Shown here: in pieces, positions 20,225 through 29,211 of the stretch
Numbering within the stretch: the first letter of the stretch is position 1
Layout: the number at the start of each line of letters is the position of its first letter
From: Devosia sp. 2618
GTDB taxonomy: Bacteria; Pseudomonadota; Alphaproteobacteria; Rhizobiales; Devosiaceae
Assembly (NCBI RefSeq): GCF_040546815.1
Contig: NZ_JBEPOO010000001.1
Coordinates: forward strand, 1,488,001-1,552,000
Direction: 5' to 3'
Length of the DNA: 64,000 nucleotides
Notes under the pieces: generated by a model
What the model was told of the DNA's origin: nothing
The model's database searches: none
The model's input: the letters and a program-made list of their open reading frames with translations, nothing else
Translations under genes and position numbers: made by a program

Positions 20225-20611
20225 ATGAGCGTTCTGCTCGGCGTTATCCTGCTTTTTGCAGTGCTTTGTTTGATCGTGGCGGCCATGCAGGTCGCTGCGA
20301 TCATCAAGCTGGCGCCGGCCAGTGAGCATTTGGGCCAGTTCCTGCCATTCGGCTGGTGGAAATTCCGCCAGATCGAAGCCAAGGCAGGCCCCGCCGCCGC
20401 GCAGAACGTCAATATCTACAAGCGCGCGGTGATCGCCTTTGTGGCCTTTGCCATTCTCGGTCTCATCCTCAGCGCCTGGGCGGTCAACCGTTCGCCGACC
20501 GCTGTCGCCTCGCTCCACATTATCAATGGTTCGCAGCCTGCGGACTTCGCTTTCAATTCCGACCTTCGCCGCGTGGCTATTGTGCCCGGCACCCTAATTC
20601 TGGAGAGCTGA
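20225..20611 (+). CDS. small two-helix membrane protein between pdhA and pdhB
   Basis: A 128-residue protein with a long N-terminal hydrophobic helix (about 3-29), a polar segment with [10 protein letters not shown], a second helix (about 68-90), and a short C-terminal tail. I do not recognise the family. It starts 7 bp after the pdhA stop and ends 1 bp before the pdhB ATG, so it is certainly transcribed with them. A role in placing or regulating PDH at the membrane would be speculation. The start ATG 20225 is the first in the gap. Confidence 0.75.
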   Translation: MSVLLGVILLFAVLCLIVAAMQVAAIIKLAPASEHLGQFLPFGWWKFRQIEAKAGPAAAQNVNIYKRAVIAFVAFAILGLILSAWAVNRSPTAVASLHIINGSQPADFAFNSDLRRVAIVPGTLILES

Positions 20612-20612
20612 T

Positions 20613-22001
20613 ATGCCCCAAATCCTGATGCCCGCGCTGTCGCCCACCATGGAAGAGGGCAAGCTGTCCAAATGGCTGGTCAAAGTTGGCGACACTGTCA
20701 AATCCGGCGACGTGCTGGCTGAGATCGAGACCGACAAGGCCACGATGGAAGTCGAATCCGTCGATGAAGGCGTGGTCACCGAACTGCTGATCGCCGAAGG
20801 CACAGAAGGCGTTCTGGTCAACACCCCGATCGCTCTGGTTCTGGCCGAGGGCGAAACCGCCGAAGCCGCGCCTGCTGCCAAGACGGCTCCAGAGCCTGCC
20901 GAAGCGCCTGTCGTCGCTGCTGAAAAGGCTGCAGACGCTGCGCCATCGACCGCCGCTGTCCCTGCCGCGCCCAAGTTTGAAGCCCAGAACGATCCCGACC
21001 TGCCAGCTGGCGTCGAGATGGTCGAAATGACCGTCCGTCAGGCGCTGAACGAAGCGATGGCCGAAGAGCTACGCCGCGACAAGGACGTCTTCGTGATGGG
21101 CGAAGAAGTCGCCGAATATCAGGGCGCCTACAAGATCACCCAGAACCTGCTGCAGGAATTTGGTCCAGAGCGCATCATCGATACGCCAATCACCGAGCAT
21201 GGCTTTGCCGGTCTCGCGGTTGGCGCGGCGTTTGCCGGCCTCAAGCCAATCGTTGAATTCATGACCTGGAACTTTGCCATGCAGGCAATCGACCAGATCA
21301 TCAACTCGGCTGCCAAGCAGCTTTATATGTCCGGCGGCCAGGTCAATGCACCGATGGTGTTCCGTGGCCCGAACGGCGTTGCATCGCGCGTTGGTGCCCA
21401 GCACAGCCAGGATTATTCGGCATGGTACAGCCACGTGCCCGGCCTCACCGTCATCGCGCCCTATAGCGCCGCTGACGCCAAGGGACTGCTCAAGGCGGCT
21501 ATCCGCTCGCCGAACCCGGTCGTGTTCCTTGAAAACGAAATTCTCTACGGCTCGACGGGTCTGGTGCCCAAAGTCGACGATTTCGTGCTGCCAATCGGCA
21601 AGGCTCGCATTGCTCGCAAGGGCGCGGACGTGACCATCGTGTCGTTCTCGATGGGCATGCGTTACGCCACCCAGGCCACCGAAAAGCTGGTTGCGGCGGG
21701 CGTCGACGTCGAACTGATCGATCTGCGCACGCTGCGTCCACTGGACAGCGATACCGTGATCGAGTCGGTCAAAAAGACCGGCCGTATGGTGACGGTGGAA
21801 GAAGGCTGGCCGCAGGGTGGTATCGGCGCCGAGCTTTCGGCCCGCGTCATGGAGCAGGCATTCGATTATCTCGATGCCCCGGTGATCCGTGTCACCGGCA
21901 AGGACGTGCCGATGCCCTACGCTGCAAACCTCGAAAAGCTGGCGCTGCCGAACGTCGATGAAGTCATCGCCGCGGTCAATGCCGTGACTTACCGCTCGTA
22001 A
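20613..22001 (+). CDS. pdhB: pyruvate dehydrogenase E1 component, beta subunit with lipoyl domain
   Basis: A 462-residue protein. An N-terminal biotinyl/lipoyl domain (1-80; E-T-D-K42-A-T-M-E-V with lipoyl-lysine K42) is joined by an Ala/Pro-rich linker (about 85-125) to the transketolase-type E1 beta domain ([10 protein letters not shown], then [13 protein letters not shown]). Lipoylated E1 beta is a known feature of alphaproteobacterial PDH. The overall length fits that type. Confidence 0.96.
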   Translation: MPQILMPALSPTMEEGKLSKWLVKVGDTVKSGDVLAEIETDKATMEVESVDEGVVTELLIAEGTEGVLVNTPIALVLAEGETAEAAPAAKTAPEPAEAPVVAAEKAADAAPSTAAVPAAPKFEAQNDPDLPAGVEMVEMTVRQALNEAMAEELRRDKDVFVMGEEVAEYQGAYKITQNLLQEFGPERIIDTPITEHGFAGLAVGAAFAGLKPIVEFMTWNFAMQAIDQIINSAAKQLYMSGGQVNAPMVFRGPNGVASRVGAQHSQDYSAWYSHVPGLTVIAPYSAADAKGLLKAAIRSPNPVVFLENEILYGSTGLVPKVDDFVLPIGKARIARKGADVTIVSFSMGMRYATQATEKLVAAGVDVELIDLRTLRPLDSDTVIESVKKTGRMVTVEEGWPQGGIGAELSARVMEQAFDYLDAPVIRVTGKDVPMPYAANLEKLALPNVDEVIAAVNAVTYRS

Positions 22002-22012
22002 GGAGATCTGGG

Positions 22013-23398
22013 ATGCCAATTGATATCACAATGCCGGCGCTCTCTCCGACGATGGAAGAGGGCAAGCTCGCCAAATGGCACGTCAAGGAAGGCGACAGCG
22101 TCTCTTCCGGTGACGTGATTGCCGAGATCGAAACCGACAAGGCCACGATGGAAGTCGAGGCCGTGGACGAGGGCAAGATCGGCAAGATCATGGTCGCCGA
22201 AGGCACTGAAGGCGTGAAGGTCAACGCCGTCATCGCCGTGCTGCTGCAGGATGGCGAAAGCCTCGATGCGGCTGCGGCTGCTGCTGCGCCCAAGGCTGAA
22301 GCTCCCAAGGCCGCGGAAGCTGCCAAGGCACCAGCAAATGATGGCCCGGCCGCTTCGGCCTCAACCAAGCCAGACAGCGCACGCGCCAACTTTGAGCAGC
22401 TGGCATCCAAAGTGATGGCAGAGACGCCGAAGGCTGCTGCGAACGGCAACGCCGCCGCGACAGGCAAGGTCTTCGCCTCGCCACTCGCCCGCCGTCTGGC
22501 CAAGGAAGCTGGCATTGATGTGTCGGCGATCCCTGGCTCCGGTCCAAAGGGCCGCGTCGTCCAGTCGGACGTTGAGGCGGCCAAGTCGGGCAAGACCCCA
22601 CTCAAGGCATCCGCTTCGGCTGCTGCACCTGCCGCTGGCGGCGCTGCACCAACTGGCATGACCAAGGCTCAGGTTCTGGCGCTTTACCCAGAAGGCTCCT
22701 ACGAGCTCGTGCCAAACGATGGCATGCGCAAGGTCGTGGCGGCTCGCCTGACCGAGTCCAAGCAGACCGTGCCGCACTTCTATCTGACGCTCGATTGCAA
22801 GATCGATGCGCTGCTGGCGGCGCGCGAGCAGATCAACGCGCAGGCGCCAAAGTCCAAGGATGGCAAGCCCGCCTACAAGCTCTCGGTCAATGACTTCGTC
22901 ATGAAGGCCTGGGCCGTGGCATTGCAGCGCGTGCCTGCAGCGAACGCCACGTGGGCAGGGGACTCGATCCTCTACCACAAGCGCTCGGACGTCGCGGTTG
23001 CGGTCGCCGTTCCCGGTGGCCTGTTCACGCCTGTGGTCAAGTCCTGCGATACCAAGACGCTTCGCGAAATCTCCGAAGAGGTCAAGGATCTGGCTGGTCG
23101 CGCCAAATCCAAGAAGCTCGCGCCACATGAATATCAGGGTGGCGCGTCGTCCGTGTCCAACCTGGGCATGTTCGGCATCAAGAGCTTCTCGGCCGTGATC
23201 AACCCGCCACATGGCACGATCCTCGCCGTTGGTGTGGGTGAAGAGCGCGTCTATGCAGACGCTGGTCAAGTCAAGATCGCCAACTTCATGACGGTGACGC
23301 TGTCCTGCGATCACCGGGCAGTTGACGGTGCCCTAGGCGCTGAAGTGCTCGGTGTGTTTAAGGGCCTGATCGAAAACCCGGTGATGATGCTGGCCTAA
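22013..23398 (+). CDS. pdhC: dihydrolipoamide acetyltransferase, PDH E2
   Basis: A 461-residue E2 core enzyme passing the acetyl group from lipoate to CoA. It has one lipoyl domain (lipoyl-lysine K43 in E-T-D-K-A-T-M-E-V), an Ala-rich linker, a peripheral-subunit-binding domain (about 150-187, [12 protein letters not shown]) and the catalytic domain ending in D-H434-R-A-V-D438-G. The first 50 residues closely resemble those of PdhB, suggesting domain duplication or conversion. Spacing to pdhB is 11 bp, with AGGAGA just upstream. Confidence 0.97.
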   Translation: MPIDITMPALSPTMEEGKLAKWHVKEGDSVSSGDVIAEIETDKATMEVEAVDEGKIGKIMVAEGTEGVKVNAVIAVLLQDGESLDAAAAAAAPKAEAPKAAEAAKAPANDGPAASASTKPDSARANFEQLASKVMAETPKAAANGNAAATGKVFASPLARRLAKEAGIDVSAIPGSGPKGRVVQSDVEAAKSGKTPLKASASAAAPAAGGAAPTGMTKAQVLALYPEGSYELVPNDGMRKVVAARLTESKQTVPHFYLTLDCKIDALLAAREQINAQAPKSKDGKPAYKLSVNDFVMKAWAVALQRVPAANATWAGDSILYHKRSDVAVAVAVPGGLFTPVVKSCDTKTLREISEEVKDLAGRAKSKKLAPHEYQGGASSVSNLGMFGIKSFSAVINPPHGTILAVGVGEERVYADAGQVKIANFMTVTLSCDHRAVDGALGAEVLGVFKGLIENPVMMLA

Positions 23399-23410
23399 GG
23401 GGCTGTTTGC

Positions 23411-24061
23411 ATGAAAACCATTCTCGCCTTTGGCGACAGCCTGACCTTCGGCGCCAATCCCGTCAAAGACGGGCCGCGTCATGCCTATGAGGACCGCTGG
23501 CCAAGCACCCTGGAAAGGGCGCTTGGTGGCGATGTTCGCGTGGTGGCTGAAGGCCTGGGCGGTCGCACGACGGTCTATGATGATTTCACGACCGCTGCCG
23601 ACCGCAATGGCGGCCGAATTTTGCCAACGTTGCTGTCCAGCCACGAACCGCTCGATCTGGTCATCATCATGCTCGGCACCAATGACCTGAAGCCAACGAT
23701 TTGCGGCTCCGCACTCTGGGCGTCCTACGGCATGCGCCGCCTGACCCAGATCACGCGCGGCCAGTTCTTTGGGCTCGGGACACCGGTGCCACAGGTTCTG
23801 CTGGTGGCGCCGCCGCATGCCTGCGAGACCGACAATGTGGACGTGTCCGACCATTTCGGCGGGCTCTATCACATGATCGGCGAGTCAAAGCTGTTTGCGA
23901 AACACTATCTGCGTCAGGCAACCGACTGGTCGACTGGGTTCTTTGATGCGGCGACGGTCGCCAAGGCCAGCCCCATCGACGGTATCCATCTCGACGCTGC
24001 CAATACAAGCGCCATCGGCGAGGGCATTGCGCCAGTGGTCAAGAAGGTGCTCGGCCTGTGA
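23411..24061 (+). CDS. SGNH/GDSL-family hydrolase
   Basis: A 216-residue esterase-fold protein with block I G-D-S10-L, block III G-T-N-D (89-92) and catalytic D190-G-I-H193. All SGNH residues can be assigned. There is no signal peptide, so it is cytoplasmic; the substrate is probably an acyl ester or acetylated carbohydrate and cannot be specified. It follows pdhC by 12 bp and overlaps the acetyltransferase gene by 4 bp. As I recall, an SGNH hydrolase at this position is common in related PDH clusters, which argues for a metabolic link. Confidence 0.88.
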   Translation: MKTILAFGDSLTFGANPVKDGPRHAYEDRWPSTLERALGGDVRVVAEGLGGRTTVYDDFTTAADRNGGRILPTLLSSHEPLDLVIIMLGTNDLKPTICGSALWASYGMRRLTQITRGQFFGLGTPVPQVLLVAPPHACETDNVDVSDHFGGLYHMIGESKLFAKHYLRQATDWSTGFFDAATVAKASPIDGIHLDAANTSAIGEGIAPVVKKVLGL

Positions 24062-24648
24062 GTAACGGCTATTCGATCAGACCGGCCGTCAAATCCGACG
24101 CCGCGGAGATCGCGTTGCTCGTCAACATCGCCGTGCATGGTGGCGTCGCCCGAGCCTGGGCACACGACAAGCAGGCCGCCGAAACCTACGACCCGCTTGA
24201 AGTGGGCCGGATGGAAATGCTGCGTGACGACACCGAGTTTAGCTGGCGGAACGCGAGTATCGCGGAAGCCGACGGCGAAGTGGTCGGTATGCTGCTGGGT
24301 TACCGCAAGGCAGACGAGCGCCAGACGGTGCCCGATGACACCTTTGCGCCGATGCGGCCGATTTTGGAGCTCGAAGAAGAGACCAACGGCCGTTGGTTCA
24401 TCTCGATGCTGGGCGTTCACAAGGCCTGGCGCGGCAAGGGAGTGGGCTCGGTCCTGCTCGACCACGCCGAATTTCAGGCTCGCGAGACGCGGGCCAAAGG
24501 ACAAGCACTGATCGTCGAGGACGCCAATGATGGCGCCCGGCGACTATATGAGAGCCGGGGCTTCCTGGTGACAACGAGCCGCCCCATGGTGCCATTTCCC
24601 GGCACACCCCAACATGGTTCGGACTGGCTTTTGATGGTGAAGGAATAA
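24058..24648 (+). CDS. GNAT-family N-acetyltransferase
   Basis: A 196-residue protein with the acetyl-CoA binding motif A in W-R-G-K-G-V-G-S-V-L-L (R/Q-x-x-G-x-G/A) and the downstream beta-bulge region I-S-M-L-G-V-H. The C-terminal Y-E-S-R-G-F is also typical of GNAT enzymes. Acceptor unknown. The GTG start overlaps the SGNH gene stop (GTGA), and lpdA starts 3 bp after its end, so it sits fully inside the PDH operon and uses the product of that complex, acetyl-CoA, as donor. Confidence 0.88.
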   Translation: MSNGYSIRPAVKSDAAEIALLVNIAVHGGVARAWAHDKQAAETYDPLEVGRMEMLRDDTEFSWRNASIAEADGEVVGMLLGYRKADERQTVPDDTFAPMRPILELEEETNGRWFISMLGVHKAWRGKGVGSVLLDHAEFQARETRAKGQALIVEDANDGARRLYESRGFLVTTSRPMVPFPGTPQHGSDWLLMVKE

Positions 24649-24651
24649 ATC

Positions 24652-26091
24652 ATGGCTGACCAATACGACCTTCTCGTCATCGGCGCTGGCCCCGGCGGCT
24701 ATGTTGCCGCTATCCGTGGTGCCCAGCTGGGCATGAAGGTGGGCATCATCGAGCGCGAGCATATGGCTGGCATCTGCTCGAACTGGGGCTGTATTCCGAC
24801 CAAGGCGCTGCTGCGCTCGGCAGAAATCTACGGCCATATGAGCCATGCCAAGGATTACGGCCTGACGGTCGAAAAGTTCGGCGTCGATATCGACGGCGTG
24901 GTGAAGCGCTCGCGCGCCATCGCGGCGCAGATGAACAATGGCGTTCAGTTCCTCATGAAGAAGAACAAGATCGACATCATCTGGGGCGAAGCCGTCATCA
25001 CCAAGCCAGGTGAAGTCAAGGTTGCGCCGACCAAGAAGGCGATCGTTCAGCCGCAGGGTCCAGTGCCCAAAAATGCGCTGGGCGAGGGGACTTACAAGGC
25101 CAAGAACATCATCATCGCTACCGGCGCGCGCCCCCGCGTGCTGCCCGGCATCGAGCCCGATGGCGACAAGATCTGGACCTATTTCGAAGCCATGAAGCCT
25201 GCCGCCATGCCCAAGTCGCTGGTGGTGATGGGTTCGGGCGCGATTGGCGTGGAGTTTGCGTCCTTCTACCGCTCCATGGGCGCTGAAGTGACCATCATCG
25301 AGCTGCTGCCGCAGATCATGCCTGTGGAAGACGCCGAGATTGCCGGTCTGGCGCGCAAGCGCCTCGAAAAGCGCGGCATCAAGATCCTGACCGATGCGAA
25401 GGTCGCCAAGGTCGAAAAGACCAAGGACGGCGTCACCGCCCATGTCGAACTTAAGGACGGCTCCAAGCAGCAGATTTCGGGCGACAAGCTGATCTCGGCG
25501 GTTGGTGTGCAGTGCAATACCGAAGGCCTTGGCCTTGAGACGGTTGGCGTCAAGATCGATCGCGGCGCGATTGTCATCGATGCTTACGGCAAGACCAATG
25601 TGGACGGCATCTGGGCCATCGGCGACGTCGCCGGTCCGCCAATGCTGGCGCACAAGGCCGAGCATGAGGCGGTCATCACCGTCGAAAAGATCGCCGGCCT
25701 CAAGGTGCATGGGCTCGACAAGTCCAAGGTGCCCGGTTGCACCTATTGCGAGCCACAGGTGGCCAGCGTCGGCCTGACCGAAGCCAAGGCCAAGGAAGCC
25801 GATCGCGAGATCAAGGTGGGCCGCTTCCCGTTCATCGGCAACGGGAAGGCAATCGCGCTCGGCGAACCCGACGGTCTGGTCAAGACGATCTTTGATGCCA
25901 AGACCGGCGAATTGCTCGGTGCACACATGGTCGGCGCGGAAGTCACGGAACTCATTCAGGGATTTGTGATCGCCATGAACCTCGAAACGACCGAGGAAGA
26001 GCTGATTCACACGATTTTCCCGCACCCGACCTTGAGCGAAACCATGAAGGAAAGCGTTCTGGATGCATACGGACGCGCGCTGAACATGTAG
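24652..26091 (+). CDS. lpdA: dihydrolipoamide dehydrogenase (E3)
   Basis: A 479-residue flavoprotein that re-oxidises dihydrolipoamide with NAD+. FAD motif G-A-G-P-G-G (11-16); redox disulfide C42-S-N-W-G-C47; NAD motif G-S-G-A-I-G; C-terminal catalytic H458-P-T-L-S-E463. The disulfide neighbourhood (I-C-S-N-W-G-C) differs from the more common T-C-L-N-V-G-C but keeps the C-x4-C spacing. As the last core PDH gene it is separated from pdhC by the SGNH and GNAT genes. Confidence 0.96.
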   Translation: MADQYDLLVIGAGPGGYVAAIRGAQLGMKVGIIEREHMAGICSNWGCIPTKALLRSAEIYGHMSHAKDYGLTVEKFGVDIDGVVKRSRAIAAQMNNGVQFLMKKNKIDIIWGEAVITKPGEVKVAPTKKAIVQPQGPVPKNALGEGTYKAKNIIIATGARPRVLPGIEPDGDKIWTYFEAMKPAAMPKSLVVMGSGAIGVEFASFYRSMGAEVTIIELLPQIMPVEDAEIAGLARKRLEKRGIKILTDAKVAKVEKTKDGVTAHVELKDGSKQQISGDKLISAVGVQCNTEGLGLETVGVKIDRGAIVIDAYGKTNVDGIWAIGDVAGPPMLAHKAEHEAVITVEKIAGLKVHGLDKSKVPGCTYCEPQVASVGLTEAKAKEADREIKVGRFPFIGNGKAIALGEPDGLVKTIFDAKTGELLGAHMVGAEVTELIQGFVIAMNLETTEEELIHTIFPHPTLSETMKESVLDAYGRALNM

Positions 26092-26098
26092 CGCGCGT

Positions 26099-26206
26099 TT
26101 ATCCACACGCACCGCACAGGTTTTCAAGGAGTTATCCACATGGTCAAAGCAATTCAGATCGGGCTAGGACACTGGGGATTCAGCTGGACCAAGGAAGTTA
26201 TCCCCA
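26099..26206 (+). promoter_or_regulatory. cluster of DnaA-box sequences
   Basis: TTATCCACA, the E. coli-type DnaA box, occurs perfectly at 26099-26107 and 26132-26140 in the same orientation, and TTATCCCCA (one mismatch) at 26198-26206. Start-to-start distances are 33 and 66 bp, about three and six helical turns, so the sites would face the same side. The second box touches the ATG of the oxidoreductase gene, and the AAGGAG ribosome site lies between boxes. DnaA binding here is inferred only from sequence. Confidence 0.5.
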
Positions 26207-27180
26207 GAGTTCCCAACATCGAGATGGTGGGCTATGTCGATTCCAACCCCGAGGCCGTCAAGCGCGTTCAGGATGAACTGGGCGTCGAGCAGGCGCTGTG
26301 CTTCCTCAACCTTGAAGACGCCGTCAAAGGCACCGATGCGCAGCTCGCGATCTGCACGCTTCGCACCGAAGCGCACTATCCCGTCGTCAAACGCTGCCTT
26401 GAACTGGGCCTGAGCGTCATCGTCGAAAAGCCGTTTGCCACGACCATTGCGCAGGCCAAGGAATTGGTGGCGCTGGCCAAGGAAAATGGCCGCGTATTGA
26501 TGGTCAGCCAGAACTATCGTTTTCAGCCGGCGCCGATCCTGGCGGCTGAGCTGGTCGGCGCGCAGCGCTTTGGCCCGGTCAACCTCGTGTCGATCGACTT
26601 CCGTCGCCATGCGCCGACGCAGGGCTATCGCTATTGGGATATGCCCGATCCACTGCTGGCCGACATGTCGATCCACCATTTCGATCTGATGCGCATGGTG
26701 CTTGGCGACAATCCCAAGCGCGTGTCGTGCCGGACCTGGAATTCACCGGCCAGCCCCTTCGGGCACAACCCGATTGGCGTAGCAACGCTCGAGTTCGAGA
26801 AGGGCACCATCGTGTCCTATCGCGGCAGCTGGATGAGTAGCGGTCCGGTTACCCCTTGGGCGGGGGAATGGGTGATGGATTGCTCGGAAGGGCAGATCAC
26901 CTGGACTTCGCGCGATCATTTCATGGGCAAATCCGGTCCAGACCGGTTGAGCCTGCAGGCGCTCGATGGCGCCGCCGAGCCGCAGGAACTGGCGCCGGTG
27001 GAATTCACCGACCGGGTCGGGACGCTCGCGGCCGTCGCCAAGGTGGTCGAGACCGGTGCTGTGCCGGCGCGTTTCAGCTCGGGCGAAGATAATCTCTATT
27101 CCCTGGCCCTGGTGCAGGCGACTATTCTGTCTGCGTCGCGGAGTGGCGAATGGGTTGAGATCGCGGAGGTACTGCAATGA
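26140..27180 (+). CDS. Gfo/Idh/MocA-family oxidoreductase
   Basis: A 346-residue NAD(P)-dependent oxidoreductase. Its N-terminal Rossmann domain begins I-G-L-G-H-W-G (7-13), the family E-K-P-F-A motif is at 96-100 with the catalytic lysine, and the C-terminal alpha/beta domain includes D-M-S-I-H-H-F-D-L-M-R. Relatives oxidise sugars, inositols or their derivatives; the substrate is not evident. It lies between lpdA and lipA, on the same strand, but has its own 48-bp leader with DnaA-like boxes and so may be independently controlled. Its 3' end overlaps the next gene by 4 bp. Confidence 0.9.
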   Translation: MVKAIQIGLGHWGFSWTKEVIPRVPNIEMVGYVDSNPEAVKRVQDELGVEQALCFLNLEDAVKGTDAQLAICTLRTEAHYPVVKRCLELGLSVIVEKPFATTIAQAKELVALAKENGRVLMVSQNYRFQPAPILAAELVGAQRFGPVNLVSIDFRRHAPTQGYRYWDMPDPLLADMSIHHFDLMRMVLGDNPKRVSCRTWNSPASPFGHNPIGVATLEFEKGTIVSYRGSWMSSGPVTPWAGEWVMDCSEGQITWTSRDHFMGKSGPDRLSLQALDGAAEPQELAPVEFTDRVGTLAAVAKVVETGAVPARFSSGEDNLYSLALVQATILSASRSGEWVEIAEVLQ

Positions 27181-27434
27181 GTATCGAAACACACGAACTG
27201 CTGATCTTTCTGGCCATCGGCCTCGCGGCCGGGACGCTGGCAGGCTTCGTCCTTGGGGGCGGGGGCATCCTGCGCAATTTGATCGTTGGCGTGATCGGAT
27301 CGTTCGTCGGCGGCTGGCTGCTGTCCTCGCTCGGCGTGGTGCTGCCAATCGACAATGAACTGATCAGCCAGATCATAACAGCAACGATCGGGGCGGTAGC
27401 TGTGATCGTGGTTGCGCGCGTTATCGCGCGATAG
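27177..27434 (+). CDS. GlsB/YeaQ/YmgE-family small membrane protein
   Basis: An 85-residue protein with three hydrophobic segments and the glycine-rich signature G-L-A-A-G-T-L-A-G-F-V followed by G-G-G-I-L-R-N-L-I-V-G-V-I-G. This matches the transglycosylase-associated/GlsB family, linked to stress and envelope functions but of unknown activity. ATGA overlap with the oxidoreductase gene indicates translational coupling. A hairpin follows. Confidence 0.88.
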   Translation: MSIETHELLIFLAIGLAAGTLAGFVLGGGGILRNLIVGVIGSFVGGWLLSSLGVVLPIDNELISQIITATIGAVAVIVVARVIAR

Positions 27435-27441
27435 TCAAAAA

Positions 27442-27467
27442 GGCCGGGTTGAACCGGCCGTCTTTGG
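27442..27467 (+). terminator. possible terminator before lipA
   Basis: GGCCGG (27442-27447) pairs with CCGGCC (27454-27459) around a 6-nt loop, with an A-run before and GTCTTT after. It would end the unit containing the GlsB-type gene and leave lipA with its own start. Short stem, modest support. Confidence 0.4.
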
Positions 27468-27506
27468 GAGCGATATAACGGGCTTACTGCCCAGTCAGGA
27501 CCAAAA

Positions 27507-28460
27507 TTGGTTACGCTCATTGATAATTCGGCGCTCAAGCCGCGCCACCCGGAAAAGGCCAATCGGCCTGATAGTGTTGTGCTGCGCAAGCCAGACTGGA
27601 TCCGGGTCAAGGCACCGGGATCGCCGATCTACAAGGAAACCCAGCAGATCGTGCGTGAGCATGGTCTGGTGACGGTGTGTGAGGAGGCCGGCTGCCCCAA
27701 TATCGGGGAGTGCTGGTCCAAGAAGCACGCGACCATGATGATCATGGGCGAGATCTGCACACGCGCCTGCGCGTTCTGCAACGTGCGCACCGGCATGCCC
27801 GGACCGCTGGATGCCAGCGAGCCCGAAAAGGTCGCCAGCGCCGTCCAGAAGCTCGGCCTTGAGCACGTGGTTATCACCTCGGTGGACCGCGACGATCTGG
27901 CCGACGGCGGCGCGCAGCATTTCGCTGACGTGATCCTCGCCATCCGTGCCCGCAATCCCAAGACCACCATCGAGATCCTGACGCCGGACTTCCTGCGCAA
28001 GGAGGGCGCTTTGGAGATCGTGGTGGCGGCCAAGCCGGACGTGTTCAACCATAATCTCGAAACCGTGCCGTCCAAGTACCTCAAGGTGCGTCCCGGCGCG
28101 CGCTACTTCCACTCGATCCGTCTGCTGCAGAAGGTCAAGGAACTTGACCCCACCATGTTCACCAAGTCCGGCATCATGGTTGGCCTCGGCGAAGAGCGGA
28201 ACGAAGTGCTGCAGTTGATGGATGACCTGCGCTCGGCGGATGTGGATTTCCTGACCATCGGCCAGTACCTGCAGCCGACCAAGAAGCACTATCCGTTGCA
28301 GCGTTTCGTGACGCCCGACGAGTTCAAGTCGTTTGCGACCGTCGCAACGGCCAAGGGCTTTTCGCTGGTGTCGTCGAGCCCGCTGACACGGTCGTCGCAT
28401 CATGCCGGCGAAGACTTCGCTGCGCTCAAGGCTGCGCGCATGGCCAAGCTCGGGCATTGA
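27507..28460 (+). CDS. lipA: lipoyl synthase
   Basis: A 317-residue radical-SAM enzyme inserting two sulfurs into octanoyl-lysine on E2/H proteins. The auxiliary-cluster motif C58-x4-C63-x5-C69 and the SAM-cluster motif C84-x3-C88-x2-C91 are both intact, and the conserved C-terminal S-S-P-L-T-R-S-S is present. The start is a TTG followed by V-T-L, the position where relatives begin; no better ATG exists upstream. It serves the lipoyl domains of PdhB and PdhC encoded nearby. Confidence 0.95.
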   Translation: MVTLIDNSALKPRHPEKANRPDSVVLRKPDWIRVKAPGSPIYKETQQIVREHGLVTVCEEAGCPNIGECWSKKHATMMIMGEICTRACAFCNVRTGMPGPLDASEPEKVASAVQKLGLEHVVITSVDRDDLADGGAQHFADVILAIRARNPKTTIEILTPDFLRKEGALEIVVAAKPDVFNHNLETVPSKYLKVRPGARYFHSIRLLQKVKELDPTMFTKSGIMVGLGEERNEVLQLMDDLRSADVDFLTIGQYLQPTKKHYPLQRFVTPDEFKSFATVATAKGFSLVSSSPLTRSSHHAGEDFAALKAARMAKLGH

Positions 28461-28492
28461 TACTTGTAGACAAAACCGGCTCTTCCCGTAGA

Positions 28493-28574
28493 CCTCATCC
28501 TGAGCTTGTCGAAGGACGAGGTCGTGGCAAGATTACGTTTCCCGGCCTCGTGGTTCGACAAGCTCACCATGAGG
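28493..28574. repeat. double-hairpin palindromic repeat
   Basis: Two 29-nt arms, 28493-28521 and 28546-28574, are inverted copies of each other. Each arm is also a hairpin (CCTC...GAGG). Inside, the left arm pairs TCCT with AGGA while the right arm pairs TGGT with ACCA, and the flanking pair is GA/TC on the left and GG/CC on the right. Such paired changes suggest the structure itself is maintained. It fills the lipA-coq10 spacer. Confidence 0.8.
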
Positions 28575-28602
28575 CCTCCCGAGCATTAAGAGCCTAAAAC
28601 CG

Positions 28603-29046
28603 ATGAAACGCTTCTTCGAGCGGCATGTGCCGCATATGCCGCAGCGCATGTTCGAGATTGTCTCGGACCTGGCGGACTATCCGCGCTTCCTGCCCAATGT
28701 GAAGGCCATGGAAGTGCGCGCCGATCCCGCAGCGGGCGATGCGGACATCAAGCTGGCCAAGATGACGCTGTTTTTTGGACCGGTAACGCAGGCTTATACC
28801 AGCCGCGTCACGCTCGACCATCAGGCGCTGACCATCCGGGCCAAGGCCGTCGATGGACCATTTGCCTATCTCGACAGCGTCTGGAGCTTTGAAGGCGAAG
28901 GCATGGGCACGCGCGTGCGCTTCGAAGTGGATTTCAAGATTTCCAACCCGTTCATCGCTGCGGTTGCCGAGCCGGCCTTTGCCGCCAAGCAGGAAGAGAT
29001 CATGCGGGCGTTCTGCGACGAGGCCGATAGCCGGTTTGGGGAGTAG
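28603..29046 (+). CDS. Coq10/RatA-type START-domain protein
   Basis: A 147-residue polyketide-cyclase/START-fold protein: M-F-E-I-V-S-D-L-A-D-Y-P-R-F-L-P is the family signature, and the C-terminal helix contains F-C-D-E-A. Relatives are mitochondrial Coq10, which binds ubiquinone and supports respiration, and E. coli RatA, named as a toxin. In this lipoate/PDH context a quinone-binding role is more plausible. ATG start with no strong ribosome site. It ends just before a large inverted repeat and is convergent with cinA. Confidence 0.88.
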   Translation: MKRFFERHVPHMPQRMFEIVSDLADYPRFLPNVKAMEVRADPAAGDADIKLAKMTLFFGPVTQAYTSRVTLDHQALTIRAKAVDGPFAYLDSVWSFEGEGMGTRVRFEVDFKISNPFIAAVAEPAFAAKQEEIMRAFCDEADSRFGE

Positions 29047-29060
29047 GCGGCTGGGGCGCA

Positions 29061-29200
29061 CGCCCTCGTGGTTCGAGGCTCGTAAGAACTCGCACCTCAC
29101 CATGAGGGCTACTTAAGCGCTTCAAATAAAATAGAACACCCCACCACAAGTAGCCCTCATGGTGAGGTGGGAGCGTAGCGACCCTCGAACCACGAGGGCG
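29061..29200. repeat. long inverted repeat between convergent genes
   Basis: The outer 18-nt arms (29061-29078 and 29183-29200) and inner 21-nt arms (29094-29114 and 29148-29168) are perfectly complementary, with an AT-rich centre (CAAATAAAATAGAA). The outer half shares CCTCGTGGTTCGA and the inner half CTCACCATGAGG with the element at 28546-28574, so both belong to one family, here enlarged. It occupies the whole gap between convergent coq10-type and cinA genes and may end transcripts from both sides. Confidence 0.88.
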
Positions 29201-29211
29201 TGGCGCGGGCC

